A stretch of DNA of 64,000 nucleotides from an uncultured Acetatifactor sp. Lineage in GTDB: Bacteria; Bacillota; Clostridia; Lachnospirales; Lachnospiraceae. Below, piece after piece: positions 18,833-28,789 of this stretch (its first letter is position 1; each line of letters opens with the position of its first letter). The stretch is from positions 1 to 64,000 of the forward strand of contig CANQPH010000100.1 in the NCBI GenBank assembly GCA_947625675.1, in the 5' to 3' direction. The notes beneath the pieces are model-generated. The model worked only from the letters and a program-made list of their open reading frames with translations, had not been told where the DNA came from and did not search any database. The position numbers were made by a program, and so were the translations under genes.

Positions 18833-19886
18833 CTTGTCCCTCCAAAAATTCCTCTATCTCTCTGTCCATCTCCGTAGGAATGTCCTCACCCGTAAGCCAC
18901 GCTTTATAAAAACGTGTCGTATACTTCATGCATTCGTCGATGTTCCAGCGAGGTTTCCAGCCAAATGTACTTTTGAGTTTTGAACAGTCAAGTTTCAGGA
19001 AATTTGCTTCGTGCGGAGCACCTTTTTCCGCCCGATTGATCCAATCCGCGCCATCACCCCAATACCTACAAAAAAGCTCGACCAAATCACCGGTTGTCAC
19101 ACAGTCACAATCATCAGGGCCGACATTGTAGAATCCGGCATAACGTTTGTCCTCATATTGTTTGGCCGCAATCATCAAATATACCGTTAACGGCTCCAAA
19201 ACATGCTGATAAGGCCTCATTGAGCGTGGATTCCTGACACCGATTTCCTCTCCTGCCCGCAAGGCTCGGAAACAGTCCGGAATGATCCTGTCATGGGCGA
19301 AGTCTCCGCCGCCGATGACGTTCCCGGCACGAGCGGTCGAAACGGCGATGTCCCTATCTGCGAAAAAGCTGTTGATATAGCTATGCGTTACAAGTTCAGA
19401 GCAGGATTTTGAGTTGGAGTATGGGTCGAAACCGTCAAGAGGCTCGTCTTCCCGGTAGCCCCAGCACCACTCGTTGTTTTTGTAGACCTTGTCAGTCGTG
19501 ACGTTGAGAACGCTACGAACGCAGGGATTCATCCGCACGCATTCCATTAGATTAACCGTGCCCATAACATTAGTTTCGTATGTACCGCGCGGGTCGAGGT
19601 AGCTCTTGCGGACGATTGGCTGCGCAGCAAGGTGCAGGACAATTTCGGGCTGAGTCTCTGCAAAAACGGCTTTCAGTTTCTCGAAATCACGGATGTCGGC
19701 TATTATGCTTTTCATCTTATTGTTGAGCCCAGAGATGCTGAAAAGATTCGGCACCGTCGGTGGCTCGATACTGTAGCCCGTGATGATTGCCCCGGCATTC
19801 ACAAGCATTTTGCAAAGCCATGTCCCTTTAAAACCCGTGTGCCCCGTTACAAGGACACGCTTTCCACTGTAGAATGATAAATCCAT
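18813..19886 (-). CDS. rfbG: CDP-glucose 4,6-dehydratase
   Basis: 'YSGKRVLVTGHTGFKGTWLCKML', 'VLNVTTDKVYKNNEWCWGYREDEPLDGFDPYSNSKSCSELV'. Confidence 0.93.
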   Translation of the reverse strand: MDLSFYSGKRVLVTGHTGFKGTWLCKMLVNAGAIITGYSIEPPTVPNLFSISGLNNKMKSIIADIRDFEKLKAVFAETQPEIVLHLAAQPIVRKSYLDPRGTYETNVMGTVNLMECVRMNPCVRSVLNVTTDKVYKNNEWCWGYREDEPLDGFDPYSNSKSCSELVTHSYINSFFADRDIAVSTARAGNVIGGGDFAHDRIIPDCFRALRAGEEIGVRNPRSMRPYQHVLEPLTVYLMIAAKQYEDKRYAGFYNVGPDDCDCVTTGDLVELFCRYWGDGADWINRAEKGAPHEANFLKLDCSKLKSTFGWKPRWNIDECMKYTTRFYKAWLTGEDIPTEMDREIEEFLEGQDVKLEK

Positions 19887-20666
19887 TTAATCCTCCCAAA
19901 TCTTCCATGGAGCATGGCCAGAGGCCCAAAGTTCCTCAAGCTTGTCCTTTTCTCGCTTGGTGTCCATGCACTGCCAAAAGCCCTTGTGGACATATCCGGC
20001 TAACTGATTATCTGCCACAAGATTGTTTAATGGTTCCCTTTCAAAAATGGAAGCATCTCCATCTACATAGTCAAATATCTTCGGTTCGAATACCATAAAT
20101 CCGATATTGATTAGATCGCCATCGAAATCCGATTTTTCCCTGAAAGCAGTAATGTTACCGTCAATTCCGATATCCACCACGCCTTTGCTCTGACCGAAGT
20201 TGTACATGGACATGGTTCCTATTTTACCGTGTTCACGATGGAATTTTAAAAGTGCAGTAATATCAACATTGCCAACTGCATCTCCATAGGTAAGCATAAA
20301 TGTCTCATCACCCACATAATCTTTTATTCGTTTTATGCGCCCCCCAGTCATGGTATTCAATCCCGTATCCACAACGGTTACTTTCCAAGGTTCCGCTTTT
20401 TTATTGTGAACGATCATTTTATTCCCGTTTGTAAAGTCAAATGTAATATCCGAAGTATGGATAAAATAATTTGCGAACCACTCCTTAATGACTTGCTGTT
20501 TATACCCTGCACAGATAATGAATTCTTTGATTCCGTGTGCGGAATAGCCTTTCATGATATGCCAAAGGATCGGTCTTTCACCAATTTCAATCATTGGCTT
20601 TGGCTTAAACTGACTTTCCTCACTGATTCTCGTTCCAAGCCCACCGGCTAAAATAACCACTTTCAT
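19887..20666 (-). CDS. rfbF: Glucose-1-phosphate cytidylyltransferase
   Basis: 'MKVVILAGGLGTRISEESQFKPKPMIEIGERPILWHIMKGYSAHGIKEFIICAGYKQ', 'FMLTYGDAVGNVDI'. Confidence 0.94.
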   Translation of the reverse strand: MKVVILAGGLGTRISEESQFKPKPMIEIGERPILWHIMKGYSAHGIKEFIICAGYKQQVIKEWFANYFIHTSDITFDFTNGNKMIVHNKKAEPWKVTVVDTGLNTMTGGRIKRIKDYVGDETFMLTYGDAVGNVDITALLKFHREHGKIGTMSMYNFGQSKGVVDIGIDGNITAFREKSDFDGDLINIGFMVFEPKIFDYVDGDASIFEREPLNNLVADNQLAGYVHKGFWQCMDTKREKDKLEELWASGHAPWKIWED

Positions 20667-20721
20667 GTATCATTCCCCCATGTTTGGCATCTTTTTTAAA
20701 TAATAATCGGCGAACCATTGC

Positions 20722-21702
20722 TTAATTGTGTTTATACATCGGATTATATTTCTCTAATTTAGCAATTAACTGTAACAACACCAAAAAAAATCTAGGACAG
20801 TTCACTGCGATTTTATATTTATTTATTAGTGATGGATATCTATTTATGTAAGGCCATATACAATCTCGATCCCACATTTTCTCATTACTGCAAGTTTTCC
20901 TAAACGATATTATAAATTTATAAATTGTTGTATCTAGATCTTTTAGCAGCTCTTCTTCAACCATACGTTTATCAAAACCACATTTGACAGCAGTGACAAG
21001 CATTAAGTCCGAATAGTTTTTTACCCAAGTTTTAAATACATCATAACTTACGCTTTTATTCTTTCTAACAGCCAGACAATTTTGCGTGTTTACGATGTAT
21101 ACACCTTTTTCCCGCATTATTTCAAATAAAGCATGGCTCTGGATAAGGTTTGTATTGGCATACTGGTTTATGTTACAAATTTTATTTATTAAATCGGTCT
21201 TAAAAATCAAAGATGAGATGAATGTACAAAATATACCTATTTTTTTTAAAAATTCGTTTTTATCTGCATATATCCTTAATCCCTCTTCTTTTAATCTTGC
21301 CTTCCCGTACTTGAAAGGATGTTCTTGGATGAGCCGAGCGGAATTTAGATGAACACAAATTGGATTGTATGATAATGCACTGAGTATACTTTCTATTGCG
21401 CCATCAAGCAAAATGTCATCATCACTTACTAACCAAACATATTTTCCATTTGCTTTTTTAAAGCAATTTAAGAAGTTACCATCGAAGCCAAGATTCGTTT
21501 CGTTTTTGTAGTAAGCTATTTCGGGGAATTTTTTCTGAATTGTCAAAATATATTCCTCTGTCCCATCTGTAGAAGCATTATCGGAAATTATAAACTCAAT
21601 ATTGGGGTTCCTCTTCCAAAATTTAATTATCCTTTCTGTTGCGGCTTTTAAATATTCCAATCTGTTATATGTTGGTATGGCAATCGTTAAAATGGGTTTC
21701 AT
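20722..21702 (-). CDS. Glycosyltransferase family 2 (abequosyltransferase-like)
   Basis: 'PILTIAIPTYNRLEYLKAATERI', 'NIEFIISDNASTDGTEEYI', 'WLVSDDDILLDGAI'. Confidence 0.85.
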   Translation of the reverse strand: MKPILTIAIPTYNRLEYLKAATERIIKFWKRNPNIEFIISDNASTDGTEEYILTIQKKFPEIAYYKNETNLGFDGNFLNCFKKANGKYVWLVSDDDILLDGAIESILSALSYNPICVHLNSARLIQEHPFKYGKARLKEEGLRIYADKNEFLKKIGIFCTFISSLIFKTDLINKICNINQYANTNLIQSHALFEIMREKGVYIVNTQNCLAVRKNKSVSYDVFKTWVKNYSDLMLVTAVKCGFDKRMVEEELLKDLDTTIYKFIISFRKTCSNEKMWDRDCIWPYINRYPSLINKYKIAVNCPRFFLVLLQLIAKLEKYNPMYKHN

Positions 21703-23153
21703 TTCTTGTTCTTTTTCCCTTTACTTAATAATACACTACAAAAATTTATAATTAGGTCCTGCTTTAAAAGCAATAAAACCGTAAAATATACAATAACACT
21801 CGCCCCAATTGATATACATACGATATAGAACGCATTACTATATAATGACTTCACAAGAAGTATGATGACCGATATGCATAAACAGCCACCTAAAGGTTGA
21901 AATATGCTTTTTGCAATTTTACCTAAATGAATCCGTTTATCAAGATACGGAAAACATATAAGCGCTATGATAACCTGGGATAACATAGTTGTAACAGCTG
22001 CAGCCTCGATCCCGAATCGGGGAATAAATATTATATTTGTAATGATATTTATAATGGCGGCCGAAGCACAAGAAATTGTCCCAATTTTGTCTTTCTTGGC
22101 CGCCAGAACGTTAATGTTTAACAAGAAATTATTAATAAATGTCACAATGAGAGTGCCTGCCAATATTTTTAAAGTAACAGCGGCACCAATATAAGCATCG
22201 CCGGCTATTAATGCGGTTATTTCCGGGCTTAGCATGAAAATAATTACAACACATGGCAATCCTGCTGTTACGGTAAATTTAAATACATATGTTAAAATGC
22301 GTTCGATATCCTTTATATTATCATTTATATATGCTATAGAAAGCTGAGGTATCACGACCCACGTTATTGACGCTATAACTTGATTAGCAAGGGTATATAC
22401 CTTCATTGCTACGCTATAAAGACCAACGTTATAATCGCCAAGGGTTAATCCTATAATTGTAACATCGCACATGGTGAAAATTTGTTGTGCTACAAGCATA
22501 GCAAAAAGCGATATTATTGGAAGGAAATGAGTCTTAAGATCCATTTTTAGGGTGAGGTTAATCCTACAATATTTCTTTCTATAAAAAATGTTGGCAATAT
22601 TAGCGCCACTTGAAGAAAATACAGTTATTATCGCGTATTTTATATAATCTGAAGGACCTTTTACAAAAAAAATCACTGCGATTAGAGAGATTATCTGAAA
22701 TATTATCGTTCTTAATGTGATATATTTAAAGTCCTCCATTGCTACATTAATCCAATCAGCCCCTAATGTGGTGAAAAGAATTACCGTGCTTTGGATGATT
22801 ATTATTGTTCTGTAATCGTATAGCTTATTATAAAACACCAACAACAAAACCAATAAGGTATAAGCTATGGCGGTGGTCAAAAGGTTAATTGATAATATTT
22901 TTCCTGCAATATTACCAAGCTCTTCTTTATTATATTTTTCTTTTGCACATTCCCTTATGGCATATGTTTTAATGCCAAGAGTAGCCAATAGAGAGAAGTA
23001 GCTGACAATAGAATTACCGAAATCAATTTTTCCAACATTATCCGGCTGAAGCACTCTTGTGATATATGGGAAAGTAATTAACGGAAAAAGGATAGTGGAA
23101 AAAGTTTTTAATATATTATATATAGTGTTATGAATTAGTTTGTTTTGCGGCAT
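21699..23153 (-). CDS. Flippase, Wzx/MATE-like oligosaccharide exporter
   Basis: 'IFPLITFPYITRVLQPDNVGKIDFGNSIVSYFSLLATLGIKTYAIRECAK' typical of RfbX/Wzx. Confidence 0.9.
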   Translation of the reverse strand: MPQNKLIHNTIYNILKTFSTILFPLITFPYITRVLQPDNVGKIDFGNSIVSYFSLLATLGIKTYAIRECAKEKYNKEELGNIAGKILSINLLTTAIAYTLLVLLLVFYNKLYDYRTIIIIQSTVILFTTLGADWINVAMEDFKYITLRTIIFQIISLIAVIFFVKGPSDYIKYAIITVFSSSGANIANIFYRKKYCRINLTLKMDLKTHFLPIISLFAMLVAQQIFTMCDVTIIGLTLGDYNVGLYSVAMKVYTLANQVIASITWVVIPQLSIAYINDNIKDIERILTYVFKFTVTAGLPCVVIIFMLSPEITALIAGDAYIGAAVTLKILAGTLIVTFINNFLLNINVLAAKKDKIGTISCASAAIINIITNIIFIPRFGIEAAAVTTMLSQVIIALICFPYLDKRIHLGKIAKSIFQPLGGCLCISVIILLVKSLYSNAFYIVCISIGASVIVYFTVLLLLKQDLIINFCSVLLSKGKKNKK

Positions 23154-23155
23154 TG

Positions 23156-24958
23156 TTATTGTTCCTCTATTACCGTTAACGCATTTTCAATTTGGTCATG
23201 TATCTCAATGTTATTGGTATATGCATATTCGTTATTGTCCAATGGAATTATCATCCAATCTCCTTGCATATTTCCTTCGTTTGAAAAAAATAGAATGTTC
23301 TCTTCATTTGGTGGAAGTTCTCTTGATATTCCGCTTCCCAACATCATGTATTGATAATACCTATATCCATTATCGGTTCCAATGAAAAATAAATCATGTT
23401 CTTTATTAATGTAAGCTTTATCAGAAAGTATATTAATAACTTTATATCCCGTATCGCAAAGATCCCTTGGGACATATGACTGTAAATTACCTCCTTCTAA
23501 TTGTGGAATAATATATCCTAATATAAAGAGACCTGTAAAAGCATATATCTTAAATTTATTGCAAAATAAAAGAATAAAAACTCCTATTAATACGATATTG
23601 AAAGTGCGCATAAAAGCGAACATGACATTTTGCTGTTTTTGCAAATAAGGATAAACAAACCAAAAATCTAAATATTCTCCCAATATTGGAACTAATTTTA
23701 AGAGAAACATTTTAAAAGATATTGAGAAACACAGCAAAAGGACAATTTTTAATCTTAAGGAAAGCTTCGAATAGTTTTCAACGAGATATAATAAAGATAA
23801 TGCTAACATTGGCGTTGAATATGTTCCATAATAGCGCCAATATCCTGTCCCCCGCATGTTCCCCGCCCAAGTAACACTTAATCCGGCAAAACCGATTATA
23901 TAACAAACGAAAGAGAAAATAAAAAGAATCTCGTAACCTATTTCTTGTTGATTTGAGTTTATGGAGTTTCCTTTTCTATAGCTTCTCTTCAAAATGAAAA
24001 CGGTTTCTTTAAAAACAAAATAATAGCAAATTAATGCCAAACCATAGGTTTGCTTGACAGACTGAACAACATTTCCTCCAAAAACTTCTAAAATCCCAAT
24101 AAATGTATCTTTTAAAGAAGAAATCTTCGGTATGATAATTTCTTGATTAGTCATACTTGCATTTGAATTAGAGCTAAAAATTATTTTTGCAAATAAAGTT
24201 GGTAGACTTTTGTAACCAATAAAACTAATTATTGTTAAGGTCAACAATCCCATCAGTATAATATATTTATATTGTTTTTGGTGGGGTCTATTTATAAGCA
24301 TTATAGTTATGAAAGTAGCAATTATCGCCAATACAAAAACAATATTTCTGACATGAACTGTTAAAGAATAAATTTCAATAACTGTTAAAACAAAAAAACA
24401 GAGAATTTTTTGCCATAGTTTATTTGTGTTAATATATTTTATGATAACAATAATGAGTAGAAGCATTAGGAACAAAGTGGGAGATTCAACGGAAAACGTT
24501 AATATATTCATTTGAAAAGTCATTATAGTGGTAATTATGACGGTTATCATAGAATACCATCTATTTTTATATTTTAAGACGTCACAAATGATGTAATGTA
24601 ATAATGTTCCACATGCTGCGACCATTATATAATCAATGTCAATTATAACGTTATATAAAACAATGGGATTCTTGATTAATAGTAACAAGGGCGTAAATAA
24701 AACATAGTATCCAGGACCATAATATGCAGATATTTTTAAAACTTCATCCCAATTATATCCAACAAGTTTTGCTGCAGAAGCTAACATCCCAAAGTGATCA
24801 CCATAAATTTTAATATCTAATGATGCTTTTCTACAACATACATTAATCCAAAATATAAGTGAAAAAATAATAATATAATCAAGTTTATATTTCATTAAAA
24901 TAGGTGAAATATCTGTGTTAAATTTCAAGTTATGCTTCAAAATAAATTCCTTCTTCAC
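23156..24958 (-). CDS. Large polytopic membrane protein (GT-C or polymerase candidate)
   Basis: 600 aa with many TM segments; no specific motif recognised. Confidence 0.55.
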   Translation of the reverse strand: MKKEFILKHNLKFNTDISPILMKYKLDYIIIFSLIFWINVCCRKASLDIKIYGDHFGMLASAAKLVGYNWDEVLKISAYYGPGYYVLFTPLLLLIKNPIVLYNVIIDIDYIMVAACGTLLHYIICDVLKYKNRWYSMITVIITTIMTFQMNILTFSVESPTLFLMLLLIIVIIKYINTNKLWQKILCFFVLTVIEIYSLTVHVRNIVFVLAIIATFITIMLINRPHQKQYKYIILMGLLTLTIISFIGYKSLPTLFAKIIFSSNSNASMTNQEIIIPKISSLKDTFIGILEVFGGNVVQSVKQTYGLALICYYFVFKETVFILKRSYRKGNSINSNQQEIGYEILFIFSFVCYIIGFAGLSVTWAGNMRGTGYWRYYGTYSTPMLALSLLYLVENYSKLSLRLKIVLLLCFSISFKMFLLKLVPILGEYLDFWFVYPYLQKQQNVMFAFMRTFNIVLIGVFILLFCNKFKIYAFTGLFILGYIIPQLEGGNLQSYVPRDLCDTGYKVINILSDKAYINKEHDLFFIGTDNGYRYYQYMMLGSGISRELPPNEENILFFSNEGNMQGDWMIIPLDNNEYAYTNNIEIHDQIENALTVIEEQ

Positions 24959-25005
24959 TGGTTTCGGAAACCCTCTCTAGTTTTTAAAATTTAACATAAA
25001 AGATT

Positions 25006-25635
25006 TTAAATTTTCATACGTATAACACGAGCAGGAACACCTGCGGCGATACTATTGTCCGGGAGATCTTTCGTAACCACGGCACTGGCGCCAACAGTCA
25101 CGTTGTTTCCTATTGTTACCCCCGGTAGGATGACGACATTATCGCCAAACCATACATTTTTTCCTATTGTAACTGCACCCTTGGCATATAAAGGCCTTTC
25201 CTTTGGGGGGATACATGCTTCCTCCATGTTCCCGAAACCATGAAAGTGATCTGTTATATATACGTTTTTCCCTGTAAGTAAGTTGTCACCTATAGAAATT
25301 GATAAAATACAGCCGATATGGCATTCATCACCCAGTGAAACCCCGTTTCCAATTTTTAAAAAAGGTTGGAAGACATCATCGCCATAGGAATTCCAACATT
25401 CAAGACGTAAATTGCGTCCTGCCCGAAAACGGCTACCTATTTGCATATATTTTCCCCCCTTTAAATTAACAGGAGGTACCAATTTAAAATCATCCTCACA
25501 TAGATTTATGGAACGTCGAATCTTTTCACTGTATATATTTTTATATATTTTTTTTATTTTTTGATGTATATTCAAAGGATATAAGTAAGATAAGAAACAT
25601 GCACTAATTTTAGATAAAAATTGTACATTAACCAT
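25006..25635 (-). CDS. Acyltransferase with left-handed beta-helix (hexapeptide repeats)
   Basis: 'IGNGVSLGDECHIGCILSISIGDNLLTGKNVYITDHFHG', 'VTIGKNVWFGDNVVILPGVTIGNNVTVGASAVVTKDLPDNSIAAGVPARVIR'. Confidence 0.9.
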   Translation of the reverse strand: MVNVQFLSKISACFLSYLYPLNIHQKIKKIYKNIYSEKIRRSINLCEDDFKLVPPVNLKGGKYMQIGSRFRAGRNLRLECWNSYGDDVFQPFLKIGNGVSLGDECHIGCILSISIGDNLLTGKNVYITDHFHGFGNMEEACIPPKERPLYAKGAVTIGKNVWFGDNVVILPGVTIGNNVTVGASAVVTKDLPDNSIAAGVPARVIRMKI

Positions 25636-25659
25636 ATTTCATACCTCATACTTTTTTTA

Positions 25660-26817
25660 TTAAACTCTATCTCCATAATCAGGGAATTCCCCATTTTTTT
25701 CTAAAACCTTCTTAATGGCTTCCAGATAACCGTATCCATGCTTTTCGTCCGGTTCCAGGTAACCGCCTTCTGTCCATTCGTTCCAGGCGAAAATGAATAT
25801 CATATCTTTTTTATAAACTTCTCTCGCCTTTTTAACTAGTTTGTCAAAGTAATACGCGAACTTTTCTGGGCTGGCCCCCACGAAAAAAGAGCCCCTTGTT
25901 TGTCGCCTTGGAGTATTGTCCCAGTCCGTAAATGCACCAGGTATGCACTTGGGAGATTGAAGTTTGTGTGAAATAATATCATTCCAAATTCTGTCATAGT
26001 CCCGCTTTACAAGCCGTTCCTGATAAATCATTGTAGAAAACTTTTGTGTATGAAATAAGATCCCAAGGCTTCTAAATATCAGCTTTTTGAATTTCACTGC
26101 AGAGTTTCTTATTTTACCGCGTGTTCTCCTATAACTAAACCCTGGCTGATATTCGATCTGGTAATCAAAAGATCTATCTTTACCATTTGCATAATTAAAA
26201 ACGTTTTGATCCGCATTTTGATAAGCATAACAGAGCCCGGGGAATCCATTATGGCAGGCGAGATCATTCCAGAAATTCAACATATTATCCAGCTCTTCTA
26301 TCAGATCTGGTCTATAAATGACCACCAATGGCTTCCCATTTTCGTTGATATACCGTTTATCCTTGAAGAAAGGAAGGAGATATTCGAAATGGGATCTCCA
26401 CTCGTCTTTGCCTCCATAGGTCTGTTCTATCAGCATTTTTCTGCCATTATTGCCAGATACCCATTGGTTCGTCCAATTTTCATTCGCCCAGCATAGACAA
26501 TAGTGGACGTCTATTTCTGGATGTCTGAGTAAGTTCTCAACGGGTTTTTCGAGTAGTTTGTGCCCGTTGAACCAATAATGGTAGATACAGAAGCCGTATA
26601 CCCCGTATTCTTTTGCAAGGTCAGCTTGCCATTTCATGACGTTTATGTCCGATAAGTCATAATAATTTTCATTTAAAGGTATTCTCGGTTGGTACTGCCT
26701 TTCATCGAGCTGTTTCGCTTTCTTGAGGTTTACCCATTCCGTGAAACCTTTTCCCCACCATTCGTTGTTTTCCGGTATCTCATGATACTGCGGAAGATAA
26801 TATGCGATGACCTTCAT
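25660..26817 (-). CDS. Glycosyltransferase WbsX-family / GH99-like protein
   Basis: 'MKVIAYYLPQYHEIPENNEWWGKGFTEWVNLKKAK', 'CLCWANENWTNQW', 'IFAWNEWTEGGYLEPD'. Confidence 0.88.
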   Translation of the reverse strand: MKVIAYYLPQYHEIPENNEWWGKGFTEWVNLKKAKQLDERQYQPRIPLNENYYDLSDINVMKWQADLAKEYGVYGFCIYHYWFNGHKLLEKPVENLLRHPEIDVHYCLCWANENWTNQWVSGNNGRKMLIEQTYGGKDEWRSHFEYLLPFFKDKRYINENGKPLVVIYRPDLIEELDNMLNFWNDLACHNGFPGLCYAYQNADQNVFNYANGKDRSFDYQIEYQPGFSYRRTRGKIRNSAVKFKKLIFRSLGILFHTQKFSTMIYQERLVKRDYDRIWNDIISHKLQSPKCIPGAFTDWDNTPRRQTRGSFFVGASPEKFAYYFDKLVKKAREVYKKDMIFIFAWNEWTEGGYLEPDEKHGYGYLEAIKKVLEKNGEFPDYGDRV

Positions 26818-26958
26818 TACATCATCCTCCCACGATAATATTTCACCAGAAATGTGAGAGGAGGTTTCCTCGTCACTGTTTCCTAGGCCTTCATTTTTTT
26901 TATCATGTCATGATACATTCCCCAAAGAACGCCACCGTCTTTTATTTCTGTGACATGT

Positions 26959-28062
26959 TCATGTGTATGGGGGGGGGGTAAATTGGGGATACCATCCAAG
27001 ATCTATCAGGTGCTTGGTATCCAGGTCCATGTAAATAACATCAGGGAATCCCGTTTTTCCGTTGCTTTCCAAATCAAACTTTACTTGGACGCCCCCCATT
27101 TTGGCGACCAGTTCTGCCATTTCCGCAATGGAGCAGTAGGTGCGTTCATCAGCGGCATTGTAAGCCTGACCCGATTCCCCCTTCAAAAGGACAGTCAGAA
27201 TTGCCGATGCGGCGTCGGCGGTATATAGGTAACAGCGCTCCGTCTCCCCCTTGGTTTTAAGGACGATATCCCTCTTTTCCAGGACACAGCGGGCGAATTC
27301 TGCAAAGACCCTTTGGTCACCATAATTCACTCCGGGACCAAAGGTCTGGGTAAGCCGCACCGTCTTTACGGGCACCCCATACTCGGCGGCATAGGCGTTG
27401 CAAAGGCTTTCGCACTGCAGCTTGCTGATAGGGTAGCTGTTACGGATTTCCAGCGGGGACAAGACCCCTGCCTCATCCTCTGTGACCTTGTGCCCCCGCA
27501 CCGGGTGACCGTACATCTCCATGCTGGATAGGTACACCATCCCCATCACCCTCTTTTCCTTTGCCAGTTCCAGCACTTTTGCCGTTCCCATCACAGCCGT
27601 GCGGATCGTTTCCACCGGCTGACGAATGAATGCCCGGCTGGCGGTCTGGCTTGCCCCGTGGACTATGTAGTCCACGGGCTCATCAATGATGGGGAACTTT
27701 TCCATGCTGCCTTCGATAAACTTCAAAGGCAGCCGGTCGCAATCGGTTTGGGGTGCTTCCCCCCTTGGTTGCGTATCGGACAATCTATGGATCACGCTCG
27801 AAAAACGCTCCACAGCGCGGGATTTGTCCCTGACCAAGGCCAGTATGGTCATGCCAAGTCTTCTGGCAGAATTGGCATACAACAGCGCACTCACCAGCGT
27901 GTACCCCACCAGCCCGGTGGCTCCGGTCACAAGGATGCGGCATCCTTTCAGGCTTTCCCATGGGATGAAGGAAGCTTTGCTAATCCATTCCATGTCTCGA
28001 ATAAACAATTCATCACTCTGGCACATTTTGATCTCCCTTGTTTCCGGCGTTGGCAACAGCAT
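26959..28062 (-). CDS. NAD-dependent epimerase/dehydratase; out of frame at a C10 tract from apparent C-terminal extension ending at 26883
   Basis: 'CRILVTGATGLVGYTLVSALL', 'YLSSMEMYG', 'NSYPISKLQCESLC'; ORF ends 'QFTPPPYT*' right after the homopolymer. Confidence 0.8.
   Translation of the reverse strand: MLLPTPETREIKMCQSDELFIRDMEWISKASFIPWESLKGCRILVTGATGLVGYTLVSALLYANSARRLGMTILALVRDKSRAVERFSSVIHRLSDTQPRGEAPQTDCDRLPLKFIEGSMEKFPIIDEPVDYIVHGASQTASRAFIRQPVETIRTAVMGTAKVLELAKEKRVMGMVYLSSMEMYGHPVRGHKVTEDEAGVLSPLEIRNSYPISKLQCESLCNAYAAEYGVPVKTVRLTQTFGPGVNYGDQRVFAEFARCVLEKRDIVLKTKGETERCYLYTADAASAILTVLLKGESGQAYNAADERTYCSIAEMAELVAKMGGVQVKFDLESNGKTGFPDVIYMDLDTKHLIDLGWYPQFTPPPYT
26969..26978 (-). repeat. 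Homopolymer tract (G10 on +, C10 in the coding strand)
   Basis: Read directly: tatGGGGGGGGGGtaaa. Confidence 0.9.
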
Positions 28063-28789
28063 CCGTCTCTCTGTGGATGAACTGGCGATCCTCGTTCACA
28101 TCCAAAAGGGCCCTCATAGTATAAAAGTCCTCCTGGGTCGTTATTTTTATGTTGTCGGAAGGACCGTCCACCAGATAGAGTTCGTGCCCGTAAAACTTCA
28201 TCAGTGTGCAGGAATCAATGAAATCGGTGCGTCCTTCTTCCAGGGCTTTTTCATGGCAGGAAAGTATATCTTGCAGCCAGAAACACTGCGGAGCTTTTGC
28301 AATGCGGGATTGGTTTCGGTCAGGCACTTCCCGGATGGACTCATCCCCGTCCACAACCAGTATGGTTTCCGTCACAAGGGAAGTGGTTATGGCAGATCCG
28401 TGTTCCAGGACGCTCCTGATGTCGCGGGAAATCACGTCAGCATTAATCATCGGGCGGACACCGTCATGGATGAGAACCACCGATTCTTCGTTCCCGCAAA
28501 TCTTACTGGCCTCAACCAGGGCGTGGTAAATGGATTCCTGACCTGTGACACCACCGGGGACAATGGATCTGACCTTGTCCATGCGATATTGGTCCAAAAG
28601 ATCCCATAGGTGGGGTATCCAATCCTCTTTGCATGACACTACGATGTGATCCACTTCCGGATGCCTCTGGAAATGTTCCAGGGTGTGGATGATGATGGGC
28701 TTGTTATGTAATTCCAGGAATTGCTTCGGAATGTCCCCTACTCCCATGCGCTTGCCGCTTCCGCCAGCAAAAATCACCGCTATTGTCAT
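28013..28789 (-). CDS. IspD/TarI family cytidylyltransferase
   Basis: 'MTIAVIFAGGSGKRMGVGDIPKQFLELHNKPIIIHTLEHFQ', 'VLIHDGVRPMINADVISRDI', 'TTQEDFYTMRALLD'; start at MTIAV (TGATG overlap with next gene). Confidence 0.85.
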   Translation of the reverse strand: MTIAVIFAGGSGKRMGVGDIPKQFLELHNKPIIIHTLEHFQRHPEVDHIVVSCKEDWIPHLWDLLDQYRMDKVRSIVPGGVTGQESIYHALVEASKICGNEESVVLIHDGVRPMINADVISRDIRSVLEHGSAITTSLVTETILVVDGDESIREVPDRNQSRIAKAPQCFWLQDILSCHEKALEEGRTDFIDSCTLMKFYGHELYLVDGPSDNIKITTQEDFYTMRALLDVNEDRQFIHRETDAVANAGNKGDQNVPE

